From NCBI GenBank assembly GCA_016196035.1, contig JACPYM010000006.1, positions 62,001 through 126,000 of the forward strand: a DNA stretch of 64,000 nt, given 5' to 3'. Made by a program: the position numbers and the translations under genes. Below the pieces are notes generated by a model. That model had not been told where the DNA came from. It made no database searches and saw only the letters and a program-made list of their open reading frames with translations. Below, piece after piece: positions 28,032-36,582 of the stretch (position 1 is the first letter of the stretch; each line of letters starts with the position of its first letter). The DNA is from Acidobacteriota bacterium (lineage in GTDB: Bacteria; Acidobacteriota; Blastocatellia; RBC074).

Positions 28032-28601
28032 ATGGTGGCGAACCCAACGGAAACAACACGGTTGTTGCAGGCTTGGCGCGCGGGTGACGAACGCGCCCGC
28101 GACCAGTTGCTGGTCATCGTGTATGAGGAATTGCGCAAGGTGGCGGCCAGCTATTTACGCCAGGAACGCGCCGACCACACCTTGCAACCGACGGCGCTCG
28201 TTCACGAAGCCTACTTGCAATTGATTGATCAAAGTCATGCCAACTTTGAGAGCCGGGCGCATTTCTTTGGCGCGGCCGCGCACCTGATGCGCCGCATTCT
28301 CGTTGACCACGCGCGCGCCCATAAAGCCGAAAAGCGGGGCAGCGGAGCCGAACGCCTGGCGCTCGACGAGGCGCTCAACGTGCCCGCACAGGAACGCGAT
28401 GTGAATCTGCTGGCGCTCGATGACGCCTTGCACGAACTCGCGCGGCTCGATCCGCAACAGAGCCGCATCGTCGAGTTGCGTTATTTCGGCGGTCTTTCTA
28501 TCGAAGAAACCGCCGCTGTCATCGGCGTTTCGCCCGCCACCGTCAAACGCGAATGGACGATGGCGAAGCACTGGCTCAACAAGCAAATCAGTGAAAAGTG
28601 A
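28032..28601 (+). CDS. ECF sigma factor (TIGR02999-like)
   Basis: 189 residues. Region 2 is at about residues 20-85 (LQPTALVHEAYLQLID, AHFFGAAAHLMRRILVDHARAHKAEKRG) and region 4 at 125-180 (RIVELRYFGGLSIEETAAVIGVSPATVKREW). The wording is that of the ECF subfamily common in Acidobacteria and Planctomycetes. No anti-sigma factor is nearby. Instead the next gene is a Ser/Thr kinase, and groups of this kind are thought to be controlled by phosphorylation. Start chosen at ATG 28032 next to GAGG; GTG codons at 28029 and 28035 are alternatives. Confidence 0.9.
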   Translation: MVANPTETTRLLQAWRAGDERARDQLLVIVYEELRKVAASYLRQERADHTLQPTALVHEAYLQLIDQSHANFESRAHFFGAAAHLMRRILVDHARAHKAEKRGSGAERLALDEALNVPAQERDVNLLALDDALHELARLDPQQSRIVELRYFGGLSIEETAAVIGVSPATVKREWTMAKHWLNKQISEK

Positions 28602-28637
28602 AAAGTGAAGATCAGCTTTTCACTTTTCACTTTTCAC
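28591..28637 (+). promoter_or_regulatory. 19-bp perfect hairpin between sigma factor and kinase genes
   Basis: The arm GTGAAAAGTGAAAAGTGAA at 28591-28609 includes the sigma-factor stop codon and is exactly complementary to 28619-28637. The loop is 9 nt. The kinase start at 28656 follows after a further TCACTTTTCACC direct repeat. The arms are themselves built of 8-bp GTGAAAA repeats. It could lower kinase expression relative to the sigma factor. Confidence 0.6.
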
Positions 28638-28655
28638 CTCTCACTTTTCACCTCT

Positions 28656-31268
28656 GTGACTCCTGAACGTTACCAGCGAATCAAGGCCCTTTATCAAGCC
28701 GCGCTCGAACGCGCCGAGGACGAACGCGCGCAGTTCATCGCGCAAGTCTGCGGTGACGATGGCGAGTTGCTGTCCGAAGTCGAAACCTTGCTTGCGGCAG
28801 AAGATGCAGCAGGCGGGTTTGTGGATTCAGGCGGCATCCAGGCCGCCTTGCCTTCATTTCCCCCCTTGTCATCTTCACCGTCATCTGCGCCGTCATCCGG
28901 CGCAGCCACGGCCTCTGAATTCGCCACCAACGCGCCGCCCGCGCCCGCCGCTGACCGGCGCATCGGCCCGTATAGACTTATCCGCGAAATCGGCCACGGC
29001 GGCATGGGCGCGGTCTTTCTGGCCGAGCGCGCCGACCGCGAATTCAAACAGCGCGTGGCCTTGAAACTTATCAAGCGCGGCCTGGATACGGACGAAATCA
29101 TTGCGCGCTTCCGGCATGAACGCCAGATTCTCGCGGCGCTCGATCATCCCAATATCGCCCGTTTGCTCGACGGTGGCACGACCAGCGACGGCCTGCCTTA
29201 CTTCGTGATGGAATACGTCGAAGGCGAACCGCTCGACGCGTATTGCACAACGTACAACCTGACCTTGCACGAACGGCTGAACTTGTTTCGCACGGTTTGC
29301 GGTGCGGTGCATTACGCGCACCAGAATCTCGTCGTACACCGCGACCTCAAGCCCGCCAACATTCTGGTCACGGCGGAAGGCGTGCCGAAGCTGCTTGATT
29401 TCGGCATCGCCAAAGTGCTCAATCCGGCGCTGATGTCCGACACGCTTGCCCCGACCGCGACCTCGGCGCGCCCGATGACGCCGGCCTATGCGAGTCCCGA
29501 ACAGGTGCGCGGCCAAACAATCACGACCGCGAGCGATGTGTATGCGCTGGGCGTGATTCTCTACGAACTCCTGACTGGTCAGCGCCCCTACGAAATCAAA
29601 GGCAAAGAGCTTCATGAAGTCGTCCAGGCCGTTTGCGAATCCGTCCCGAACAAGCCCAGCACAGCGGTCTTCAAATCCGGCCTGGCGAAAGACAAGACGG
29701 GCACGATTCACGACGACGCCGAAACGGCGCGCTGGCGCAAGCAATTAGCAGGCGATCTTGACAACATCGTGTTGATGGCCTTGCGCAAAGAGCCGCAACG
29801 TCGCTATGCCTCGGTCGAACAGTTTAGCGAAGACCTGCGCCGCCATCTCGCCGGGTTGCCGGTCATTGCGCGTGAAGACACCTTCAAATATCGCGCCAGC
29901 AAATTTGTGCAACGCAACAAGGCGGCGGTGACAGCGGCAGTATTATTCGCCGTGTTATTGCTAGCCTTCCTGGGTACGACGCTGGTGCAATCCGTGCGCA
30001 TTGCGCGCGAACGCGACCGCGCCGAACGCGAGCGCGTGAAAGCTGAAAAGGTTTCGAGCTTTCTGGTGGATTTATTCAAGGTCAACGACCCCGGCGCCGC
30101 GCGCGGCAACCAGGTCACGGCGCGCGAAATCCTTGACAAAGGCGCCGACAAAATTCGCGCGGAGTTGAAAGACCAGCCCGAAACGCAGGCGACGTTGTTG
30201 CACACCGTGGGCGAGGTTTATTACAGCCTGGGATTGTATGAGCGTTCCGCCACTTTGCTGGAAGAGGCTTTGCAACAGCGTCGTCATTTGCTGGGCAACG
30301 AACATCCCGACGTGGCGCGCACGGCAACGGCGCTGGCGCAATCGGTTTTCGATTTGGGGCAAAACGACCGCACCGAAGCGCTCACGCGCGAAGCCCTCGC
30401 CATTCGCCGCAAAATTTATGGCAACCAAAGCCGCGAAGTTGCCGAGAGCCTCAATGACTTAGCCTTGCTGACCAAACTCAAAGGCGATTTCGCCGCCGCC
30501 GAACCGCTCTATCGAGAAACCATCGCCTTACAACGCAAGCTGTCGGGCAACGAGTCGTTGGACGTCGCCACGACCTTGCATAACCTCGGCGTGTTGCTCT
30601 CCGATAAAAAAGACTTCGCGGGCGCCGAAGCCGCCGAACGTGAAGCGCTCGCCATCCGCCGCCAACGGCTGGGGCCGGATGCCCCTGACGTCGCGATGAC
30701 CATGCATAACCTCGCTTCGATGCTGCGCAACAAAGGCGACACCGCTGGCGCTGAGCAAACCTTGCGCGACACGCTGGCCTTGCGGCGCAAAATTTATCCT
30801 GACGGCCATCCGCAAACGGCGCTCACGCTGCACAACCTCGGCACGCTGCTGCGCGACCGGCACGAATATGCGCAGGCCGAAGCCTGTTTGCGCGAGGCGC
30901 TCGCCATCCGCCTGAAAACACTGCCTGCCGAACATCCGCATATTGGCCGCGTGCGCATTGAATTGGGCCGCGTATTAGTCCCGCAAAAGGCCTACGCTGA
31001 AGCGCTCACGCAGTTCAATGAAGGTTTGCGCATCGCGCAAAAGACCAAGGATGCCACCTATGTCCCGCACGCGCTGGATGGCTTGGGCGATTTGGCGTCC
31101 ACGCAAAAACAGTTCGCCGAAGCGGAAACGAACTACCTGAAAAGTTACGAGCTATATCAAACCTTCAAAGATGCCGAGCGCGTGCAAGCCGTGAAAGAGA
31201 AATTGGTCAAGTTATACGAAGCGTGGGGCAAGCCGGAGAAAGCCGCGCCATTCAAGCAACAAGAATAG
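28656..31268 (+). CDS. Ser/Thr protein kinase with TM helix and TPR sensor
   Basis: 870 residues from a GTG at 28656; the product then starts VTPERYQRIKALYQAALE, the standard N-terminus of this family, whereas an earlier ATG lies in the hairpin. The kinase domain (about 110-400) has the Gly loop GHGGMGAVFLAE, Lys in VALKLIKRG, HRDLKPANIL and DFGIAK. A membrane helix lies near 425-447 (AAVLFAVLLLAFLGTTLV). About eight TPRs of the tetratricopeptide/NB-ARC-like type (ALTREALAIRRKIYG) fill 500-850 on the far side. It probably phosphorylates the sigma factor encoded just upstream or its partners; this is inferred from gene order. Confidence 0.92.
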   Translation: MTPERYQRIKALYQAALERAEDERAQFIAQVCGDDGELLSEVETLLAAEDAAGGFVDSGGIQAALPSFPPLSSSPSSAPSSGAATASEFATNAPPAPAADRRIGPYRLIREIGHGGMGAVFLAERADREFKQRVALKLIKRGLDTDEIIARFRHERQILAALDHPNIARLLDGGTTSDGLPYFVMEYVEGEPLDAYCTTYNLTLHERLNLFRTVCGAVHYAHQNLVVHRDLKPANILVTAEGVPKLLDFGIAKVLNPALMSDTLAPTATSARPMTPAYASPEQVRGQTITTASDVYALGVILYELLTGQRPYEIKGKELHEVVQAVCESVPNKPSTAVFKSGLAKDKTGTIHDDAETARWRKQLAGDLDNIVLMALRKEPQRRYASVEQFSEDLRRHLAGLPVIAREDTFKYRASKFVQRNKAAVTAAVLFAVLLLAFLGTTLVQSVRIARERDRAERERVKAEKVSSFLVDLFKVNDPGAARGNQVTAREILDKGADKIRAELKDQPETQATLLHTVGEVYYSLGLYERSATLLEEALQQRRHLLGNEHPDVARTATALAQSVFDLGQNDRTEALTREALAIRRKIYGNQSREVAESLNDLALLTKLKGDFAAAEPLYRETIALQRKLSGNESLDVATTLHNLGVLLSDKKDFAGAEAAEREALAIRRQRLGPDAPDVAMTMHNLASMLRNKGDTAGAEQTLRDTLALRRKIYPDGHPQTALTLHNLGTLLRDRHEYAQAEACLREALAIRLKTLPAEHPHIGRVRIELGRVLVPQKAYAEALTQFNEGLRIAQKTKDATYVPHALDGLGDLASTQKQFAEAETNYLKSYELYQTFKDAERVQAVKEKLVKLYEAWGKPEKAAPFKQQE

Positions 31269-31281
31269 TTGCGCCAATGCC

Positions 31282-31776
31282 TTACGTTTTTGCGGAAACA
31301 GATTCTGCGGACAGGCTTAAGGCACGTAAACCAGCCAGCCAACTGCCGCTCAACAAGGCCCAGCGCCCCCAATGCCAAGTCTTGAACTGATTCACCAGCC
31401 GCACAATCTCTTCGTCACTCAAACCCGCGCCGCGCGCGCCCTCGGTTTGTTGCAGGATGGGAAAGAAGAAGGTGAACGTCGCAACAATCACGATGAGTCC
31501 GCACAGCCCGGCCACCAACGCCCACGTCCGTTGTTTTTGCGGCAGCCAGCGGGACACGAGCAATAACACCAAGGAAAAGAGGCCGTATAGCGGCGTGGCG
31601 AAGGCAAAAAACTTGCTCTGAACCGTGCCATACGGCCATTGCCGGACAGATTCAGGCAGCGCGTGCGCCCAAAGTGGCGTCAGTACCAAGCCTTCAAAGA
31701 TGCTGCCGCCCGTCAGCAATCCCGCTGACAAGACAAAGGACCAGATTACGATTTGAATAATGACTCTGCGATTCAT
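31282..31776 (-). CDS. DUF1772-like four-helix membrane protein
   Basis: 164 residues from the ATG at 31776. Four hydrophobic segments are seen, with a polar C-terminal half containing LSDEEIVRLVNQFKTWHWGRWA. The NQF..W.WGRW pattern resembles DUF1772/anthrone-oxygenase-like proteins. It is the closest neighbour of a similar protein at 31901-32404 on the same strand, 124 bp apart, and the two look like an old duplication. Function unknown. It converges with the kinase gene. Confidence 0.7.
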   Translation of the reverse strand: MNRRVIIQIVIWSFVLSAGLLTGGSIFEGLVLTPLWAHALPESVRQWPYGTVQSKFFAFATPLYGLFSLVLLLVSRWLPQKQRTWALVAGLCGLIVIVATFTFFFPILQQTEGARGAGLSDEEIVRLVNQFKTWHWGRWALLSGSWLAGLRALSLSAESVSAKT

Positions 31777-31900
31777 AGCTTTAGACCCCACCGGTTATTC
31801 AATGAGAAATGCAAGAAAAAGGCCGTCAGGCATTTTGCTCTGCGTGGTAAAGGCTCCAAAGGCTCCAGCCAATCAGGAACCAAATTGCGCGATTCAGCGG

Positions 31901-32404
31901 TTAGCGGTGCGCTTCACCAAGTCGTTGGAGTGGAATAGACAGTGCTTTGAGCGCGCACAAAAACGCCGGGACGATCAACGCCCAGAAACGCAACACATCG
32001 GCGCGCATCCATTCGTGGGCGACGCGCGTCAGTTGCGCTCCGTCTGAGAGCAAGGCGTTCCCGGTCAACAGAAATCCCATCATGCTCAGCCGTGGCAGGC
32101 AGTAAACAACGGTGAAGATTTCGGCCAAGACGGCCAACCCAATGGCGGCCAGCACCCAGTATCGCCGCGTCGTGCGCCAATGCAGCGCGGTGGCCAGCAA
32201 ACCCAGCAAAAAGTTGGCGGCCAGCAGCGGCGAAGTCCAAAAAACAGCGGGCTTGATGCCATTCTGGTTGAAGGCCAGCACGGAACCCGGCAAGTCGTGC
32301 GCGACAACCGGCACAAGCACGACCATCTGGAACACCATTGCGCCCAGACCAATCGCAGCAAAACAAATAAAAAGCCAAAGCGCGCTTTCCTGTAGGTATT
32401 TCAT
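31901..32404 (-). CDS. DUF1772-like membrane protein, paralogue of neighbour
   Basis: 167 residues, four predicted membrane helices (ALWLFICFAAIGLGAMVFQMVVLVP first). The late AHEWMRADVLRFWALIVPAF aligns with NQFKTWHWGRWALLSGSW of the downstream gene. It starts with ATG at 32404 behind AGAGGCTTC. Family assignment to DUF1772 is tentative. Confidence 0.7.
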   Translation of the reverse strand: MKYLQESALWLFICFAAIGLGAMVFQMVVLVPVVAHDLPGSVLAFNQNGIKPAVFWTSPLLAANFLLGLLATALHWRTTRRYWVLAAIGLAVLAEIFTVVYCLPRLSMMGFLLTGNALLSDGAQLTRVAHEWMRADVLRFWALIVPAFLCALKALSIPLQRLGEAHR

Positions 32405-32785
32405 CGGTGAAGCCTCTCGAAGTAAAAAGCAATGTTGTCACTTGCGCCCGCGATGAAGCGCTGGCGCGTCTGTCAGCAAACCGCCAATTGCATTGCCGAT
32501 TCGACCTGGCAATGGCGGCCAAGCGTCAACGCCTCACCAGCATTGCGTTCGACGCGCAAGGGATCGGCGTTTTGTTTGCTCTACTGATAATTGCGGAAAA
32601 GGAGCGCGAAAAAGCTCAAGAAATATTTGGCTGTGTCTCACCAATGAGGCAGTCCTGCTTTTGAGTGAATACCTTGGCGCTTCGAGGCCACCCTCAGTTC
32701 TAAAACACGAGCAAGCCATCATTGCGGATGGAGCGGCTTTCGGAGGATTCAGCCAGCCGCAAACACGTGTTTCAATTGGCGGTGT
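32405..32785. other. Gap without a recognisable gene
   Basis: This 381-bp stretch lies between the start of a DUF1772-like gene and the 3' end of the potassium locus. The open frames in it show no family features or good start signals. It must hold the promoter of the DUF1772-like pair, but I could not pick out convincing -35/-10 boxes. Confidence 0.5.
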
Positions 32786-34618
32786 TCAACTTCCAAGGGG
32801 TAAGGTCAAGCTGAAAACCGTCCCCACGCCCACTTGCGATTGCACGCCCAAATGTCCGCCTTGCGCTTCGGCAAGACGCCGGGCAATCGCCAATTCCAGG
32901 CCCGCGCCGCTGGCTGCCGAATCCGGCGTTTTGACAAAGCGGCTGAAGATGCGTGGCAGGTATTCCGGCGGGATGCCGCGCCCGGTGTCGGCGACGGCAA
33001 TCACCAATTGCTCGGCGCTGGTGGCAGCGGACAAAGTGAGTGTGCCGCCGCGCGGGGTGTTTTCGATGGCGTTGCCCAGCAAAATGCCGAGCACGCGCCG
33101 CAGCATTTCAGGATCGGCCTGGATGGCGGGCAGATTGGCCGGGAGTTCGCGCAGAAAGGTCAGATCAGCCGCTTCGATCTGTAATTGCCAGGCCTCGGCT
33201 AGCGTGCACAACCATTCCGAGGCAGCCAGCCGTTTGAGCACAGGCGTGTGCGCACCAGCTTCCAGTTCGGTCAGTTCCACCAGCTCGCGCATGATGCGTT
33301 CCAGCTTCTCGCTGTCTTCACGACAGGCATACAGCATGTCGCGTTGCTGGTCGCTCAACGCGCCTAGTTCGTCGGCTAGCACCGCGTGTAAATCCATCTG
33401 CACGCTGAGCAACGGTTCTTGCAACGCCTGCGCGGCGGTGGCGATGAATTCCGTTTTGAAGCGGTCAAGCCCTTGCTGCTGCGAGACGTTTTCCAGCAAC
33501 AACACCGCGCCCAGCAACTGGCCCGCGCCGTCGCGCATCGGTTTGGCGCGCGGGCGCAAAGTACCCAACGAGCCATTGAGCGCGAGGGGCAGCGCCGTGC
33601 CGAACGTTTCGCCGCTGGCGGGGGATTTGAGCGCTTCGACCACGGCTGAGGCCAGCCGCTGATCGGGCGCAGTTTCCGTAACGGTTTTGCCCAAGCTGTG
33701 CTCTTCTGCGCCAAACACGGCTTCTGCCGCCGGATTCAAACTGGTGATGCGCCCCTGTTCATCCGTCACCACGACAGGATCGTTGAGCAAATCAAGCGCG
33801 GCGGCTGTGGTCTGTTGCGCCACGACCAGCTTGCCGATGTCGGTTTGCCGCAATTGTCGAATGCGCGCGGCCATGCGGTTGAACTCCACCGCCAGCACGC
33901 CGGCTTCATCACGCGAAAGGATCTCGGCGCGTGCCCCCAGATCGCCCCCGGCAATGCGTGCCGCCGTGGCGGTCAACGCCACAATCGGTTGCACAATGCG
34001 GCGCGCCAGGTAAAACGCCAACGCTAGCCCCACACCAATCAAGCCGACGGCGAGTACGAACGTCAGCCACAGCGAACGCCGCGCCACGCCAGCGGCACGT
34101 GCGGATTTTGTCCGCATCGCGCCTTGATTGAGCTGCAACAATTCGTCGCAACGTCCGCGCAGTCGGTGAAACGCCGGTTCGAGTTCTGCAAAGTAGCGGC
34201 TGCGGAAACCCGCTGCTTCGTTCAACACTACGCGTCCGTCCGCCTGCCACCACGCATCCACGCTTCGATAATAGGCCTCACGTTCATTCCGCAGCTTGGC
34301 AATCAGTTCCGTTTCGCCCGGTTCGGTAATGTTGTTGGCAGCTTTTTCGAGCGCGGCATCGAACCGGGCACGCTGCTCACGTAATTGTGTGTCCGCGCGT
34401 TCGGTTTGCCCCAGCAACCGGATCACGGCGGCGGAGTCCTGCCGTTCCAGACTCTCTTTCATCTCTTGCGCGGCGACCACCGAATCGTAATTCTCTGAGA
34501 TGATTAGTTGTGCCACGCCACTCAATTCGCGCAAGCGCCACGCGCTCCACGCTCCTAGCGCCCCCAAGGCCAGCACAAAAAGCAAATAACTGAGCAAAAG
34601 TTTGAGGCGCAAATTCAT
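32786..34618 (-). CDS. Histidine-kinase-like membrane sensor lacking the H-box His
   Basis: 610 residues. Membrane helices at about 5-25 and 183-204 flank a helical periplasmic sensor. HAMP follows (about 205-255), then PAS (265-370), DHp (385-450) and an ATPase domain (500-610). The N box (LLGNAIENTP) and G1 box (VADTGRGIPPEYL) are present, but the H box reads AQALQEPL, with Q397 where His is expected, and G2 reads GAGLELAI. It therefore should not autophosphorylate. Its ATG overlaps the stop of the KdpD sensor module by 4 bp. It may be a pseudokinase that regulates K+ signalling, or part of a split KdpD complex. Confidence 0.85.
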   Translation of the reverse strand: MNLRLKLLLSYLLFVLALGALGAWSAWRLRELSGVAQLIISENYDSVVAAQEMKESLERQDSAAVIRLLGQTERADTQLREQRARFDAALEKAANNITEPGETELIAKLRNEREAYYRSVDAWWQADGRVVLNEAAGFRSRYFAELEPAFHRLRGRCDELLQLNQGAMRTKSARAAGVARRSLWLTFVLAVGLIGVGLALAFYLARRIVQPIVALTATAARIAGGDLGARAEILSRDEAGVLAVEFNRMAARIRQLRQTDIGKLVVAQQTTAAALDLLNDPVVVTDEQGRITSLNPAAEAVFGAEEHSLGKTVTETAPDQRLASAVVEALKSPASGETFGTALPLALNGSLGTLRPRAKPMRDGAGQLLGAVLLLENVSQQQGLDRFKTEFIATAAQALQEPLLSVQMDLHAVLADELGALSDQQRDMLYACREDSEKLERIMRELVELTELEAGAHTPVLKRLAASEWLCTLAEAWQLQIEAADLTFLRELPANLPAIQADPEMLRRVLGILLGNAIENTPRGGTLTLSAATSAEQLVIAVADTGRGIPPEYLPRIFSRFVKTPDSAASGAGLELAIARRLAEAQGGHLGVQSQVGVGTVFSLTLPLGS

Positions 34619-35802
34619 TCGTCACTTCCTCCACCGTTCTGCGCGCGCGTGGTTGACGCAGCCGGCCTGTCCATCGGCACGACTTGCACCGTCGCCTCGC
34701 GCACTTCGTTGAGAAAGCGATTGATGATCGAACCATGCAGCAGAATGTTCCAGCGCGAGCGCGCCGATTGGCCGAAGATGACATGGGTAATGCATTCACG
34801 CCGTGCAAATTCGATCAGCGCATCAGCCACGTTACTGCCTTTGAGTTTCACCACGCGCGCGCCCAAGCCCTCGGCAAATCGGATGTTCTCTTGCAAGGCC
34901 ACGAAATCCTGCGGATCAATGCGCCCCGGCTCTTCGCGCGGCGTCTCGACATAGACGGCATACCAGTCATCCGCCAAACGCCCGGCGATGCGCGAACCGG
35001 TCCGCAGCAGCTTTTTGGCGCTGCCTCGCGAGGCCATACAGACCATCACCCGTTCGGGCAGCGTGGCTTGTTCCAGGCCCTCCTGCGCGCGGTATTTGCG
35101 CGCCTTCACATCCTGGTCTTCGGCCAGTTGCCGCAGAGCCAGTTCGCGCAAGGCGGTCAGATTGCCTTTGCGGAAGAAGTTGTTGAGCGATTGTTCGATC
35201 TTTTCGACGCCGTAAATTTTGCCTTGCCGCAAGCGTGTGCGCAGCGTGTCTACCGAAACGTCCACGTTGACGACTTCGTCGGCGCGACGGATGACGTGAT
35301 CGGGAATCGTTTCGCGCACGCGCACGCCCGTCACCTGGGCGACTACATCATTGAGCGATTCGATGTGTTGAATGTTGACGGCGGTGATGACTGAGATGCC
35401 GTGGCTGAGCAGTTCTAAAACATCCTCGTAGCGTTTGTGATTTTTCGAGCCGGGGACGTTGGTATGGGCGAGTTCGTCCACAATGGCGATGGCGGGCTTG
35501 CGCGCGATGACGGCGGCCAGGTCAAGCTCTTTCAATGTCACGCCACGATAGGCAATGCCGCGCAGCGGCACCTGTTCCAAATCTCCGATCAGTGCTGCCG
35601 TGTCGGCGCGTCTGTGCGTCTCGATTACGGCGACGACGACATCCACGCCCTGCCGTATGAGTTGCTGCGCGTCCTCCAGCATTTGGTAGGTCTTGCCGAC
35701 GCCGGGCGCTGCCCCGAGATAGACCCGTAGCCGTGGCTGCTCTTCCGCCTTCAGCTTCGCCAGCAAGGATTCCGGTGATGGTCTGCTCTCGCCATTTTGC
35801 AT
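34615..35802 (-). CDS. kdpD: Stand-alone KdpD N-terminal sensor module (KdpD + USP domains)
   Basis: 395 residues, against about 890 for E. coli KdpD. Residues 22-235 are the KdpD domain with Walker-type LGAAPGVGKT (K37) and VDELAHTNVPGSKNHKRY. Residues about 248-370 form a universal stress protein domain (VMVCMASRGSAKKLLRTG), the part known to bind nucleotides or c-di-AMP in some species. The DUF4118 helices and the kinase are absent. It follows kdpC by 11 bp on the same strand, so it belongs to the kdp operon. The missing half matches the gene at 44870-46081. Confidence 0.92.
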   Translation of the reverse strand: MQNGESRPSPESLLAKLKAEEQPRLRVYLGAAPGVGKTYQMLEDAQQLIRQGVDVVVAVIETHRRADTAALIGDLEQVPLRGIAYRGVTLKELDLAAVIARKPAIAIVDELAHTNVPGSKNHKRYEDVLELLSHGISVITAVNIQHIESLNDVVAQVTGVRVRETIPDHVIRRADEVVNVDVSVDTLRTRLRQGKIYGVEKIEQSLNNFFRKGNLTALRELALRQLAEDQDVKARKYRAQEGLEQATLPERVMVCMASRGSAKKLLRTGSRIAGRLADDWYAVYVETPREEPGRIDPQDFVALQENIRFAEGLGARVVKLKGSNVADALIEFARRECITHVIFGQSARSRWNILLHGSIINRFLNEVREATVQVVPMDRPAASTTRAQNGGGSDE

Positions 35803-35813
35803 GCCGAATGCTC

Positions 35814-36389
35814 TTATTTTTTCAGCGGATAACGGTCGTTGAGGGCCAAATTCAACAGCAACACGTTCACTCTCGGTTCGCCCAAAAAGCCGAACGAACG
35901 AACGTCAGTGTTCGTGGCGACCAGCGCCCGCAGGTCATTTTCGCTGAGGCCCCGCTCGCGTGCCACGCGCGGCACTTGGAATTCCGCCGCCGCAGGCGAG
36001 ATGTGCGGGTCGAGGCCGGAGCCAGAAGTCGTCACCAAATCCACCGGGATCGGCTGGCCGGGATTTTCGGCTTGCAGCTTCTCGACATCCGCCTTGACAC
36101 GGTCAATCAGTTTCTTGCTGGTCGGGCCCAGATTGGATGCGGACGACGCGCCCGCATCGTAACCCACCGCGCCCGCTGCCGAGGGCCGCGAGCGAAAATA
36201 GCCCGGCGAAGAGAAAGGCTGACCGATTAAACGCGAGCCGATCACTACGCCATTGCGCTCGATCAACTGGCCGTTGGCTTTGTCTTTGAATAGGACTTGC
36301 GCCAGGCCAGTCACGACGAGTGGGTAGACCAATCCCAGCAGGATCGTCGTCACAATCGTCATCAGAATTGCAGTCTTTAAGTTTTTCAT
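35814..36389 (-). CDS. kdpC: KdpC, potassium-transporting ATPase C chain
   Basis: 191 residues, normal length. One N-terminal membrane helix (AILMTIVTTILLGLVYPLVV) is followed by GSRLIGQPFSSPGYFRSRPS and the late GLDPHISPAAAEFQVPRVA, both family hallmarks. It anchors and assists the KdpB pump in the inner membrane. The gene lies 193 bp after kdpB, with a palindromic element in between, and 11 bp before the KdpD sensor gene. Confidence 0.96.
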   Translation of the reverse strand: MKNLKTAILMTIVTTILLGLVYPLVVTGLAQVLFKDKANGQLIERNGVVIGSRLIGQPFSSPGYFRSRPSAAGAVGYDAGASSASNLGPTSKKLIDRVKADVEKLQAENPGQPIPVDLVTTSGSGLDPHISPAAAEFQVPRVARERGLSENDLRALVATNTDVRSFGFLGEPRVNVLLLNLALNDRYPLKK

Positions 36390-36470
36390 CTTCTCTCCGG
36401 TTTCGTATCTAGCCGCTTCTCTCCAGTTTCGTGTCTAGCCGCGTTTGATAGTCATAAAAACGGTGCCTAC

Positions 36471-36576
36471 CTGGGTACGCAGCGCTTCCAGCGTGCAGTC
36501 TCGGCAGCAGACCGCCTTCTTCCGGCAGGAATTCGTCTTTTACCGAGACTGCACGCTGGAAGCGATGCGTCCCCAG
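36471..36576. repeat. 106-bp palindromic element, copy between kdpB and kdpC
   Basis: The 34-bp ends (CTGGGTACGCAGCGCTTCC... and complement) pair with only two mismatches around a 38-bp centre. It has the same length and arms as copies at 40538-40643 and 59219-59324. It splits two genes that normally abut, and its hairpin could alter kdpC expression. Confidence 0.85.
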
Positions 36577-36582
36577 GGCAAA

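Noticed and set aside
32407-32664. 85-codon open frame beside the DUF1772-like gene
   Set aside because: No RBS, no family feature, and it runs over the likely promoter region of the divergent gene.
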